A stretch of DNA of 45,269 nucleotides from Isohypsibius dastychi (taxonomy: Eukaryota; Tardigrada; Eutardigrada; Parachela; Isohypsibiidae): NCBI GenBank assembly GCA_034696485.1, contig JAQIWT010000050.1, positions 1-45,269 on the forward strand, read 5' to 3'. This document shows positions 10,901 through 21,836 of the stretch, one piece after another (position 1 is the stretch's first letter; each line of letters begins with the position of its first letter). The notes below the pieces were generated by a model. It saw nothing but the letters and a program-made list of their open reading frames with translations, was not told the DNA's origin and did not search any database. A program made the position numbers and the translations under genes.

Positions 10901-10977
10901 CTTCATAATCACTTTCTGGTTTATAGATTTCTCCTGGCTTTCCGCGACCCTTCCGAAGTCTATTCAACTGCGCGTAA
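7952..10977 (+). CDS. Secreted mucin-like protein with C-terminal hemopexin domain
   Basis: Seven exons (7952-8048, 8152-9837, 9893-10210, 10266-10411, 10467-10611, 10663-10865, 10927-10977) join in frame to about 881 residues. It begins with a signal peptide (MASWKLATFVVAIMIFLTWVKG). Residues about 35-600 are Thr/Ser/Pro/Val-rich with several N-x-T/S sites and no cysteine apart from one short island, as in mucins. The C-terminal 200 residues read as a four-blade hemopexin domain: PDICQAGLIPDAVTITADG, then blades with VFRIDQQDR...ISQFWPGIPADV, DDRYWKFDRQYRM...IGFPGMVEADAVF and YYLYNHKRFPPYRGPFEVRAWG, closing in LFNCA. The Cys at the start of blade 1 and the Cys near the end would form the usual ring-closing disulfide. 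No protease domain is present. The plan resembles proteoglycan 4/lubricin, but homology is not shown. Confidence 0.82.
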
Positions 10978-11543
10978 AATTCACACCTAATCATTACACA
11001 CTCCGGCCGTTTGTAAGATATGACAGTTCGAGAGTTGGTCGACCAAAGAATTTAGTGTTTCGTTGATGCTGTAAAGTGGCGACACATAACCCATTGTACT
11101 CGTAAAATTGTTGTTGTAATTTTCAAAAACTTTGAACCGGATATTCATTGCGTAACCGCACCGTTAGTTTCAATATGGTTGTGCGTTAATGAACTGGCTA
11201 ATTCTCCTTCCGATCCGCAAGTTAGTAATGATCTTGAGAGATGTGGGTCAACAAGCAGAATTCGCTTACTTGCTCGATTGACATTGGTTGATGCGAGACT
11301 TCGATCATGTCATCGGGCATAATTCTTGGTAATTATTATTAAAGACTCTGGTTATTGTGATACCTCAACGAGCCCTAACGGCAGATAATTTTTACGCTTA
11401 TCATAACTATGAGCGTAATGAGAACATTTTTGAAGCAGTAGACAAAAAATTTGATTTAATCTCGATTACTTTTTTTTCTGATAATTTCCTCTTTATTTTC
11501 AATGAGATAAAATCTTGTCGAAAAGTTACCGTCATTAATCAAC
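10978..11543. other. Intergenic, 566 bp
   Basis: A space between two same-strand genes for secreted proteins. It contains AT-rich sequence and no supported gene. It presumably includes the 3' UTR of the mucin-hemopexin gene and the promoter of the Pro/Tyr-rich gene; no clear TATA box or repeat was seen. Confidence 0.5.
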
Positions 11544-13180
11544 ATGAACAGGAGTTTACTGTTAATATTGTCAGCCATTTCGGGCCAGTTCGTGGTCATC
11601 GCTGCAGATGGCTACTACCCTCAAGGTTACGCACCTGCTCCATCCGCCAGTTATCCTCTTCCTCAACTTTCGGTTGGAAAACCTCAGCTCATCGGTTATC
11701 TAATGCAAATTGTTGGAGCTCCTAAGAACAATCTCATCCCCATCCCAGTGCCGGCGCAGGGTTACGGAAAGCATGGTCCATATCCCGGTTACAGCTCTTC
11801 GGGCTACGGTGGACAGCCTCCCGCATATCCACCGTTGAGTTCATACGGTGGATACGAAGCAGTCGCTGTTCCGGTCCAGACGGCTAATGGCTACGATGAC
11901 CCTTATACAACTTATAACAAACCCTCTCCATCACACGCTCCAGCACCATCTTCTTACTCATCCCAACCAGCAAGTAAGTCATCACGCTTTCGGTTTTTAC
12001 TCTTATGGACAGAACGATTACAGTAATCGGTCTGGCTGAAGGTAGCTACAGTTCTCCAAGCCCTGCGTACCCATCACCTGCTCCAAAATACTCGCCACCC
12101 GCTTATGATCAGCCGATCCAGAAGTATGCTTCCCCAGCTCCTACATATTCTCAACCAGCACCTGCGTATGCACCAGCACCGGCGCCGTCATACCAAGCTC
12201 CTTCTTACCCTTCCCCATCTCCACCTGCTTATTCCGCACCGGCTCTCACCTACTCCGCGCCCGTTTACGCTTCGCCACCAGCACCAGCACCCTCTTATCT
12301 GGCACCTTCACCGCCTTCGTATTCAGCACCGACACCATCGTACTCCCCCGAGCCGGCATATCAGCAACCATCCCAGCCATATTCACCTCCAGCTCCGAAG
12401 TACCAAGAGCCTGCACCGTCTTATTCGCAGCCTTCACCTGCACCGGCTCCATATTCTCCACCAGCGCAGTCCTACTCACCACCTGCACAGCCGTCATATA
12501 CTGCTACCCAATCGCAATATCAGGAAGCAGCTCCAAGCTACAATCTTCAGCCAGTTCAACCCGTTTATTCTCTACCGGCTCCTTATTCGAACCCAGCGCC
12601 TGTCTCATACCAAACTCCGGCACCCTATGTACCTCCAGTGACACCGGCGCCGTATGCAAGCCCCCCTGTGTACTCCCAGCCGGCTCCCGAACCCGCGTAC
12701 TCAGCACCAGCACAGTACCCCACACCGGCTCCTTCGTATGCTCCACCTGCCCAGCAGATGTATTCTCCACCAACGACACCAGCACCGTATGCAAGTCCCC
12801 TTGTGTACTCCCAGCCGGCCCCCGAACCCGCGTACTCAGCCCCTGCACAATATCCCACACAGGCTCCTTCGTATGCTCCTCCACCAGTGGCCCAGTACCA
12901 GCCACCGATGCAGTCCTACGTGCCGCCACCAGTTTATTCCACTCCGGCTCCACCGGCGTATAACCAGCCGGCATCTTACCAGAGCTCTCCAGTTTATTCT
13001 CCACCAGCTAACACGCCCATGGTTTATGAGGCTCCTAAGTATTTGAACAACGATTCACCGAACTATAACCCATATCAACGAAGCAGTGTTCAGGCATCAT
13101 CCTCTGGAGCTGTGCTTTACGACAGATATAGTGCTCCTAGACTTGCTGACATTTTACACATTTCGATGAATCATCATTGA
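11544..13180 (+). CDS. Secreted Pro/Tyr-rich repeat protein
   Basis: Two exons (11544-11973 and about 12024-13180) give about 528 residues. It starts with a signal peptide (MNRSLLLILSAISGQFVVIA). After a 100-residue lead with GYYPQGYAPAP and LPQLSVGKPQLIGYLMQIVG, the rest is low-complexity and built from P-S/A-Y-S-x-P-A-P and A-P-x-Y repeats, ending in RLADILHISMNHH. Such composition is typical of structural extracellular matrix, cuticle or egg-shell proteins, where Tyr can be cross-linked; the exact role is unknown. The acceptor is ambiguous: ACAG at 12020-12023 or GAAG at 12038-12041 both keep the frame. Long open frames on the other strand are shadows of the repeat codon bias. Confidence 0.8.
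12641..12910 (+). repeat. In-frame 135-bp tandem duplication
   Basis: Two head-to-tail copies with a 135-nt (45-codon) period begin at 12641 and 12776 inside the Pro/Tyr-rich gene. Both encode TPAPYASP, VYSQPAPEPAYSAPAQYPT and APSYAPP with few differences, mostly synonymous. This is the youngest visible expansion within the repeat domain. Confidence 0.8.
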
Positions 13181-13562
13181 TTCAATTTTTTTTACAAGCA
13201 AGTCAATTGCACTCACCCCTATTTATCCGCTTCTGTATATGTCTTGTTTACCTCCACAGCTCCGTTTTTTACATATTTATCAAAAATGATAAAGGTGACT
13301 CTGTAAGACATGTGATAGATTGAGTCCTTCGACGATACAAACTGTAAGAGATTTCCGGCCGGTTGACCAGTTGACAGGCCACTGGTAACTGGTAACGCCT
13401 CGGAGTGGTTACCAAATCACATGGCTACCACTAACATGAGAAATCCGCAAGTTCGCAAATTTAAGATTCGTTTCTGGTTTGTTTGACGTGAGTGAGGTTC
13501 CTCGTTCGTCTTGCTGGCAACTCGGTCATTTTACAGCAATGTTCTGAAGTTAGCTTGCACGA
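13181..13562. other. Intergenic upstream of VPS8
   Basis: 382 bp holding the end of the Pro/Tyr-rich gene and the start region of VPS8. A small inverted or repeated motif is visible around 13360-13430 (TTGACCAGTTGACAGGCC, then ACTGGTAACTGGTAAC). No gene. Confidence 0.5.
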
Positions 13563-16500
13563 ATGGAAGATGCAAATAATCCATTTTCCCAAGAGAGTTC
13601 CCAGGATGTCGACGAGATACTTAGAGATCTGCAAGAGGTAGTTTCCGTAAATTGTCGGGGTGCGTTTCAAAAATTCTATTTTGTTCTTGCATTTAGGCGA
13701 GTTTCTCCGAATTCGACCTGCCAGATACTGGACTGTTACCTTCTATAGAAAGTATCCTCAATGGGGTGAGTATGTGTGAGTTCGCTCTGCACGATGCGCA
13801 ACATGTCCTTTTCCAACCTAGATTCACCCACAAATTAATCTTATTTCAGAGCGATGACTTTGACGGCAACGGAAATGGATCTGTATCAAACGGCGCATTT
13901 GATTCTGGAGCATCATATGTTTCCGGGATCGACGAAGCTTCCACCGCATCTTTTGATGTTGTTAATACTTCGTAAGTGGCCGGGAAACGTACCAGGAAAT
14001 AAATTCTTCAAGTCTGGGTTACTGAGCTTCGCTTCTTTCAGATCAATCAGTAGGTGTGCTGCCAGTTTGAAAGCACACGACAGCATTTTAAAACTTGCCA
14101 AATTGAGGCATATTTCGCTGGATTTGGTCAAGAAGGTAAGAACGTCGATCCAGTATTTGGTTTCGTTGTACTGTATGTGCAAAATAATTTCCTTCACAGA
14201 ATCCCACAATTAATTATGGGAATCCGACTGTGGTGCTGATCCGTTCAAAAATCGGTATATGATTGGTAAAACGCTTGCTCGCTAAATTAACCTGCTGAGA
14301 AATTGAAATCTCTTCTTCGTCGTTCTTTGGCTACCTAATAGGGAAAGTCACAATTTTGCTCCCTTCATCGAGATTTAGGTTTGCTCCATTGCATCTGATG
14401 TTGTTTTTTTTATTTCAGCCGTTGGAACTTCGACGGGATTTGTATTAATTTATGGTTCGTGAACTGGAATCTTGCATTGGCATGTTGTGCTTACGATTTC
14501 GGTCTTTTAGATCTTAACCAAAAGTTGGCGAGCCGGACTACTCCTCCCGGAAATCATGCAGGCCCAGTTTCAGCGTTAGATCTTAACCGTGAAGACCGGA
14601 GATTACTGGTTGGATTCGCAAAAGGCCTGGTGCGGCTGTTCACGTTGACCTCTATTGGAACCCATCATCATTATATTTGGTTGTAGATTTCGTTGTACGA
14701 TTTTCCTTCCGGAAAACTACTGCAAACCGTTGAAGACGTCCATTCCCTTGAAGCTGCAGTTCTGGACATCAAAGTGGGTTGTGGAGTGTTGCTTGGAAGT
14801 TCTTGCAGTCAGAAGTTGTGTTTTAGTATACCGACAGCGCCACTTTGGCTGTTTTCGCGGATAATGGAGGCTCGGTATTTTCATTAGAAATGAAGTAAGT
14901 TGTGAAAGGTTGAGAGGATGCACCGATGGGAAAATTTAGATTTGGATTTGACTTGCGTATTCTTCAAATGTGTATTTAACCAACTTCTGCAGATACCCGA
15001 CATTTGCTTATCTTTTTTTTTAGGAGCACACTTGGCCGGAGGTCTTCTGTTTCGACATGCATATTTTCCGGAAGTAAAGGGGAAGCGTTTGCAGCCCAAC
15101 CACTCCGCATCTTTGATCGATTCCCGCTTCATCCATTTTCTGAAAGCTGTGTTGTCGCAGTAGCTTCCCTTAACAAGGTAAAATATAGCAAATCGGCACG
15201 ATTCTGCGGTAATGAGTGAGTTGTTAGGTTATTATTGCGGAACTGAAACCAGTCATTCGCTCGTTGTTTTCATTTCCACTCAACGCCACCCCAACGTTCC
15301 CTCCTGTTCTGGAATGGCACATTGTTACGATTCAGACAAACGAGACGGGTAAAGCCGTCGAGCCCGTCCTGGCAGTTGGCTCTGCCCAGATACTCGTCTT
15401 CGTCCAAGTGTGTATCTCTCTATCTCGCTGCCTTGTGTTTAAATCTTATAGGTTTCCTGCTCAGGTTTCAATCGAGCCTTCTGGGTCTGTCAAGTGTTCA
15501 TTTATTCAGAAAACCCAAGTTGGTGCGGATATAATCAATATCAAAGTTGGTCGAATTTTGATGAATGTCGGTGAATCTGTAATGAAGATCTGATGTTGTA
15601 GTGGATGAATAACTTCATTGTTGCCGTTATCGATTCTACCGAAAGAATGCATGTGATTGACATCCGAAGTCAGGTGGTCTTGGATGTTGTGGATATTGGG
15701 TTCGTTGGGTTGGTTTACCAGTCCAGTTTCTATAAAGGACTTGCTACCACCCGTGCTGTTAGTCCGGCGATGGTAACATTCAAAACAGAAATCCGACTTC
15801 TGCCGGATGATTAATAATTTACTATGTAGGCTTTAGCTGGAGATCGATCTTGTTCACAGTCAGTCGGCATATACCACGGTCAAGTTGTCTTGTTGGGAAC
15901 AGCCGGAGTTTTTGTCGCATCTCTGCGGTTGTGGCATGAGGTTGGCTCCTTGCTCACTTTCTGGCGCCAAACATATGTACATATGGTTAATTTCCAGAGA
16001 ATCAAGAGATTAGCTGATAAACAGAAATTCCTTGAAAGCCTCCGGCTTGTGCTTGACATTTATTCCGGACAGGCAAATGGCGTTTTGGGTAAACAATCTT
16101 TTACCTAATCAGTGAATTTGATATAGTTAGTTGAGTTTACCAGGACTTACCAAGGACGCGAACGAGAGGAAAGCTATCCTCCGGAGGCAGGCTCGAGATC
16201 TTATCCAGCTTGCCGTTGACCGCTGCTTGAAAACAGTTCCTGATCATGGGAAGATCGATGTTCTCAAAGAACACTATGAGGTTGGTTGGCGTTTAAATTG
16301 TGTAATGTACTGCTGGACAGTTTCTGGTGTGTTACAAATCTCTTTCTTAGGGGATCATTCCGCTGTGCATGGATGCGTGCATTACAACAGGCGAACTGTG
16401 AGTTGTGCAGAAAAGGAGCAAATTCGTCATTGGATTTGATGAGTCGTTTCTCGTTTACACAGGGACTTTTTGTTCGGAGTGTTTTATGATCGCTTCAACG

Positions 16501-19500
16501 ATGACGTGATGGCTCGAAGCGTCTACCTCCAGTGTATCGAAACAATGATTATGAACGAGGATCTGCATGAATTATCTCCTGGCATCCTGCAGGATTTCAT
16601 CGAGTTGTACGAATCACGAGATCAGTATGCCAGCATCGAGGCATGCATCGTCCGACTGGATTTCCGGTCCTTTGATATCAATCTGGTCAGCCCTCATTTT
16701 CCGTTCATGGTTATTTTTTCAACATGTTGTTTTTTCAGGTTGTCAAAGTTTGTCGGCAGCATAACTTATTCGATGGGCTCGCATATGTATACACCACTGC
16801 TTTCAATGACGCTCGGACACCCTTGGAAGAATATTTGGTTCAACTTCGGAAAGACATGAAAGGAATGCCTGATCTTCCAGGTTTGACCATGAGAGTTGTA
16901 GTGGTCAGTTGTATTCATTCGTGTGATTGCAGATGAAATTGTCGCGGTTGGGAATAAATTGATTGTTTATTTGAACTGCTGTCTGAACGGATTGAAGTAC
17001 CCCGGTGGGCTCCCTAATGAAGACCGTGCTGCACAAGTCGCATTAGACGTACTGAGTTTGAGATACATCTATCGAGTAGCACCTGGTATTGATATCTCTT
17101 ACAGATTTTCCAGAGCTTGATCGCTCGGCATTCAAGGAATCCGGATGAAGACGAGCCCGTGTTCGCTCATTTGAGGACTCTTTTAGCATTCAACACGCGG
17201 GAAACCCTGAACGTATTTGCAATGGCTTTTGATCAGCCCTATTTCAATGATGTCAAAGGGTGAGTTGCGATGTTTTCGATCAGCATTTCTGTTAAGTAAG
17301 TCAGTGATGTTCAAACTAAGCTCAACAGGACTGAATATCGATATGTTGATAACACATTGGTTTCTGAGATTTTTCATCGTTTTCCCTGTCAGAGATACTA
17401 GCGCTTTCCATATCTTAATTGTTGTGCTCGTTTTTAGGTTGGAGGCTCAGCAAGCGATCGTTGATCGACTCCAACAGGTGGTTGTTCAGGGTCAGGAATT
17501 CGAACCACATCAAATGGCCGCAGTGTTCACCTTCATCGCCAGATTAATGACCAAACCGGACACGAAGATAGCCATCAATCGGATGTTGATAGAACAGGTA
17601 ATGGGTTGTTTTTCAGTAATTATGGCCGTCTTTCTTCGTTTTCAAATGATGTTACATAAGCTCAACAGGACTGAATCCTTTATGTTGATATAATTCTTCA
17701 CTTCTGATTTGAACCGTCTTGCCGTTGAAAAGCTTTTCGTCTCTACAAGTCGATGCATCCATTTTTATCTTGTTGTAGACATTGGAGGTACTTTGCATGG
17801 GGGACAGCCGACAAAGACATGACGAACGAGAAACCGCTGTTATGGAACTGTATGTTAGCGGAGTCCTGAAGCACATTGATGATAAAGTTGTCATCAAGTT
17901 GGCGGAAGCAGCAAAATTGTGAGTATTTCACTCGATTGTTTTATCGAACTGATGGTGATTTTCTTTCTTTGCAGCTGGAGGCTTTGCGAAATTCTTTACG
18001 AAAAACACGATATGTATGGCCCATTTTTCTATATTCGCTGGAGCCGGTGAATTGACCTTTTGTTATTTCAGGTTGGATAAACTATTGTCATGCTACCTCA
18101 GCGATAAAACACGTCAGGTAAGTTCCTAGTTCAGTTCAAAGTGGCAGTTTTAGTCAACGTAGTGATGCTCAAGCTCAACAGGTCCGATTTGATTAGTGAA
18201 GACAAACCTACTTCTACTTCTGAATAAAAAAAACTTGCCATTTCTGTTATTGTTTTATTTGCTTTGGTGACCTTTCGTGGTTATTTGCAGGAGCAGGTCT
18301 TCTCCTTTCTTCTTCGGGTTCTTATTAGCCCATTATATGAAAAGAAAGATAAGAAACTAATCAAGGCCACCTGCATTGAACGTTTCCCCGATCTTCTTGC
18401 GCTGGACAGACACAAAGCAGCTCAGATTACTGTGACTTCGTTGTGGGAGAATGTTCCGGAAATTCTCGATCGCCTGAAGCCGAATACTCGTGAGCAGTAC
18501 TTGTTTATGAAGTCGCTGTTCGATTTTGTGTAAGTTGACGAAGTTTGATGTGGTTCAGTCGATCGATTGAATATAGTGATTTCAGTGTGAAAACTTCGGG
18601 AGCTGTCCATGATACAAGTGCGTTTCCGTCTGCCTATCACGACATTTTCATCGAACTGATGTGTCAGGAGCGACCGGATGCGGTTTATGACCACATCAGG
18701 TTCAATAGTGACTACGATCCGGATGCCGCTATTTCCGCATGTACGAAAAATGGATTGATGTTTCCCGTTGCGTATCTGCTGGAAAAGAAGGGCGAAACCG
18801 AGAAAGCACTCGATATTCTCATGAAAGAGCTGCAGAAAGTGTGTTCGGCTTATATCATGTCCCAAAAAGAGGCGCCGTTGGAAGAATATACATCCGCTCT
18901 TTCATCGATGGAGTACACGTTTGACTTGGTCGTTAATTTCTGCCAGCGCGTTGGTGCTGTCATGAACTACCCGAGCAGAGAGAAGATGTGCCTTCGTGTT
19001 ATCGAAGTAATGTTAAATGCCGTGCGTGATGGGGAATCCACTTCTGATGCGGGAAGAAAACTGGGTAGGAGAATTTCTTCGAAGGATTCCGACATATGAA
19101 TATAAATGAATATGAATTTCAGATTTGCGAAAGCTGTGTGTTCACCTGCTGAAAGGAATCGCCGGTCAGCTCGATCTTCTTGTGCTGCTCAAGAAGATTT
19201 TAGAGGTTCGGTGATTTTTTCCTGGACCCGATTTACGTAAATACATCAGGATTTTCCCTCTACAGGATTCGGCGTATAGTCACGGAAAGTTTGGGGAGTT
19301 GCGGGAACTACTGCTTGGGATTGTTTCTGCGTACACCTATGAAGAGGTAAGCGAAATTATATGGGAACTGATTATTTTGTGATCATATATTTCGAAAAGG
19401 TATTATTGTCTTCAACGAGAAACCTGTTGAGAAGGGATATCCACACACAAATTAGCACAATTAAGAAGACGGCGTCGAAGGCGGTGAGCATGAGGAACTC

Positions 19501-19749
19501 CAGCTGCCCACTTTGCGATGTTCCTTTCCGTAACATGCAGCATGCAGAACCGTCCCAAGATTCTGGAATTTCTCTGTTCCGGTTCGTACATACTCTATAC
19601 CTCAAAATAGGACCTTTTGATCTGAGTTTAGTTATTTCAGATGTGGACACGGTTTTCATCAGAATTGTTTAAAGAACGCATCCGCTTCAGACAAAGTACC
19701 AGGAGGAAAAGATACATTCCGGTGTACGCTGTGTAATCGAACTCAGTGA
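13563..19749 (+). CDS. VPS8: Vacuolar protein sorting 8 homolog (CORVET subunit)
   Basis: VPS8 is the Rab5-binding end of the CORVET tether on early endosomes. About 31 exons join with consistent phases. The N-terminus MEDANNPFSQESSQDVDEIL then EFDLPDTGLLPSIESILNG matches the acidic VPS8 start. Beta-propeller motifs follow (AVGTSTGFVLIYG, LLVGFAKGL, CIFSGSKGEAF, VVAVASLNK), then the alpha-solenoid (GNKLIVYLNCCLNGLKYP, RLMTKPDTKIAINR, AYLLEKKGETEKALDILM). The C-terminus is a RING-type finger split over the last two exons: SSCPLCDVPF, an intron, then RCGHGFHQNCL...FRCTLCNRTQ and stop. The protein ends at the RING, without the long tail of the human protein. No break was found. Its 3' half has a broken copy at 25015-26110, and a GMPPA relic lies 3'-to-3' with it. 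Confidence 0.92.
17260..17437 (+). repeat. VPS8 intron sharing sequence with two others (1 of 3)
   Basis: A 178-nt intron between GATGTCAAAGG and GTTGGAGGCTC. It contains GTGATGTTC, then AAGCTCAACAGGACTGAAT at about 17317-17335, then ATGTTGATA...TTTCTGAG. The same series occurs at a similar depth in the introns at 17598 and 18118, while most other VPS8 introns are 50-60 nt and lack it. Confidence 0.75.
17598..17778 (+). repeat. VPS8 intron sharing sequence with two others (2 of 3)
   Basis: A 181-nt intron. TGATGTTACAT is followed by AAGCTCAACAGGACTGAAT (about 17656-17674), TTATGTTGATA and CTTCACTTCTGAT, in the same order as in the intron at 17260. Confidence 0.75.
18118..18290 (+). repeat. 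VPS8 intron sharing sequence with two others (3 of 3)
   Basis: A 173-nt intron and the most diverged of the three. TGATGCTC is followed directly by AAGCTCAACAGGTCCGATT (about 18172-18190), TTAGTGAAGA and CTACTTCTACTTCTGAA. Confidence 0.65.
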
Positions 19750-19884
19750 TCTCTTCGGAATATTATGTACATAACACAAGCCAACTTTATCTGTGATTGA
19801 AAATGAGATATTTTTTGCTTTTTATACTTGTTTAGCGTACATATTGCCTTGGTTTATATTTTTTTACCGGAAAAACAACATTTG

Positions 19885-20005
19885 AAGAATGTTATGATTT
19901 TTGTAGCTGTATGCCATTCTTTTTGCGGTAGAACCATGGAGTTCAGCACCATCAGCTCTGAAGGAACGTTGACGTTTGAGCCGATAATGGTGATCGAGGG
20001 ACTTC
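19885..20005 (-). pseudogene. GMPPA: Relic of GMPPA last exon (copy B)
   Basis: On the minus strand SITIIGSNVNVPSELMVLNS and MVLPQKE can be read, matching the end of GDP-mannose pyrophosphorylase A, but the frame is lost before the terminal NQIIL. It is homologous to 26280-26390, where the frame is open. It lies 3'-to-3' with VPS8. No other GMPPA exon is found here. Confidence 0.8.
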
Positions 20006-20039
20006 GATATCGCGAGGGTTGAAAATATCAGATCAGAAT

Positions 20040-20166
20040 TTCCTGTAAATCAAGAACATGGAAATCTCCAGAACACTTGGGTCTGGAGAATAGAGTGAAA
20101 AGTTTTCTCGAAATTCAAACGCAGAAGGAATTGGAGCGAACAATGAGCAGCAAGCCTAATGAACTG
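20040..20166 (+). pseudogene. LRPAP1: Relic of RAP last exon (copy B)
   Basis: Matches 1985-2115 of the RAP gene: GGAAATCTCCRGARCAC, AGAAGGAATTGGAGCGA and AGCAAGCNTAATGAACTG are shared. Indels destroy the frame and the stop codon is changed (CTGATTTT instead of CTGTGATT). The flank that follows matches the sequence after RAP, up to and into NFU1. Confidence 0.85.
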
Positions 20167-20336
20167 ATTTTTTGTTTGACTTCCCATTTTTCCATGCAGC
20201 TCTGTTGCACTAGACTTTTATATAATTCGAAATAAAATTTCATGATAATTCGGCTGATCATCTGTGGTCCAACCGTTCGGTCAACCAACCCTTGCCGGTT
20301 TCTTCAAAAATGAGGAGTTCCACGTCATGTGCATTG

Positions 20337-21473
20337 TCACTGTTCTCCGATTTTCTTTTCGAACTTCTCAAACTCGGCGGCAGCTATGTCGTCAACGTCG
20401 TCTTTAACTTCTTCGACGCCCATAACTTCAGGAATATAAAATTGCAGCATATTCTGCACTCCGGATTTTAACGTCACAACTGAACTTGGACATGTTGAAC
20501 ATGAACCTTGAAGCTTTAGCTGGACGATTCCATCCTTGAAACCCTAAGACAAATTGTAATAAAAATTACCCTCGCATAAAAACCGGAAGGGGGCAGCGCA
20601 CCTTGAAGATTATATCACCACCATCTTCCTGCACGGTTGGCCGTATCCTGGATTCGATCAACTCTTTAATCATCACGACCGTTTCGTCGTCGTCTTCCGA
20701 AATTTGGGTGTCGTCTGGCGATTCTTCATCGGTAAGTAACGGAAGATTACTGGCAAAGAAGTCCATAACCGTGGCAAATATTTCCGGCTTCAAAAGCTTC
20801 CACTCTACTTCGTCGTCCATTTTTGTGATCGTAATAAAATCTGGTCCGAAAAATACCGACTTAACTCCCTCGATCCGAAATAGAAGCCTGCATCAAACGA
20901 TGTGTGATTTTCTAATTCGGAGCAACTACAGCCAATAACTGAACGTTATTTTAAGAGTACAGTACTAACATGGCTCAATCTTTCATGCTAATGCGATGAA
21001 TTCGGGTATGCATTATTTGTTAAATTCCACAATCTTACTTGGCTAACGGAGATCTTTTGGCTTTCTCAATGCTTGGGAAATCTGCGGTTCCTTCCTCCAT
21101 CACCCTTCGTCCAGGTAGAAATTTAAGACTGTTTGGATTTGGAGTGTCTTGAGTTTGTATGAACATCGATCTGACTGAAACAATGGATAAATACTCGCGG
21201 CTGCTGTGGCAATAAATTTGAAACAGAAAACAGGACAGATACGATATGAATAAAAGCGTTTCAGTTTAGAACCAACGTACCAGTTTGCGAAAACCGCGGA
21301 CTGGTTATTCTCTTCAGAACTCTTCGCGTGCAATATGCTGGTGCTCCATAATCGTTGAAGGAGAGGGATGCCAGATTCCTGTTGCAAACACTGTAAATCG
21401 CAGGCAAAGGATATCCGGTTTTCCTGAAAATCAGCAGGTGTCTCAAAGTCCGTGATGCATTAAGAACTGACAT
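20337..21473 (-). CDS. NFU1: Mitochondrial iron-sulfur cluster scaffold NFU1
   Basis: NFU1 passes 4Fe-4S clusters to mitochondrial targets such as lipoate synthase. Four exons on the minus strand (21473-21281, 21174-21039, 20887-20602, 20543-20337) join in phases 1, 2, 0 to about 273 residues. The first exon is a basic presequence ([17 protein letters not shown]). The N-domain starts [19 protein letters not shown] and continues [14 protein letters not shown] and [18 protein letters not shown]. The C-domain has [15 protein letters not shown] and GSCSTCPSS, the CxxC cluster ligand, then [14 protein letters not shown]. It shares a short divergent upstream region with the HSD17B12-like gene. A relic of its last exon is at 2262-2480. 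Confidence 0.93.
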
Positions 21474-21836
21474 TTTCGACAGGTTCAGACGAATTCGTTT
21501 AAAGTAACGATCTTTTCGAAATGTTGAAGTGGAAGTCTGATGGACTGGGTGACGGTGACTCACACTGTTGTGGTTTTGACTGATGATAAACAAAGCCCAG
21601 CTGGTACAGGAAACGTAGGGCTGTATTCGTCATGCTCCCGATGGCTGTGAACTAAACGTGGTGAATCTTCTCAAAGCCATGTATCTAATACCCACAGAAA
21701 GTGGAAATTTCCGCCCTTTCTTGCATCGAGATTCTGGATTTAAATACGCACTTCAATCCATATTCGTTCTACGTAGTGCATTTTCCTCTGCAACTATTAT
21801 TTTCCTGCTTCGAAACTTTTCGAAACAAATCGCGAT
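21474..21836. promoter_or_regulatory. Shared upstream region of NFU1 and HSD17B12-like gene
   Basis: 363 bp separate the two start codons of this head-to-head pair, so both promoters must lie here or overlap. No TATA box or named site can be assigned. Position is the only evidence. Confidence 0.5.

Noticed and set aside
12105-13004. Several long open frames on both strands
   Set aside because: Shadows of the Pro/Tyr-rich repeats; their His/Arg/Leu or Gly/Val-rich composition follows from the repeat codons.
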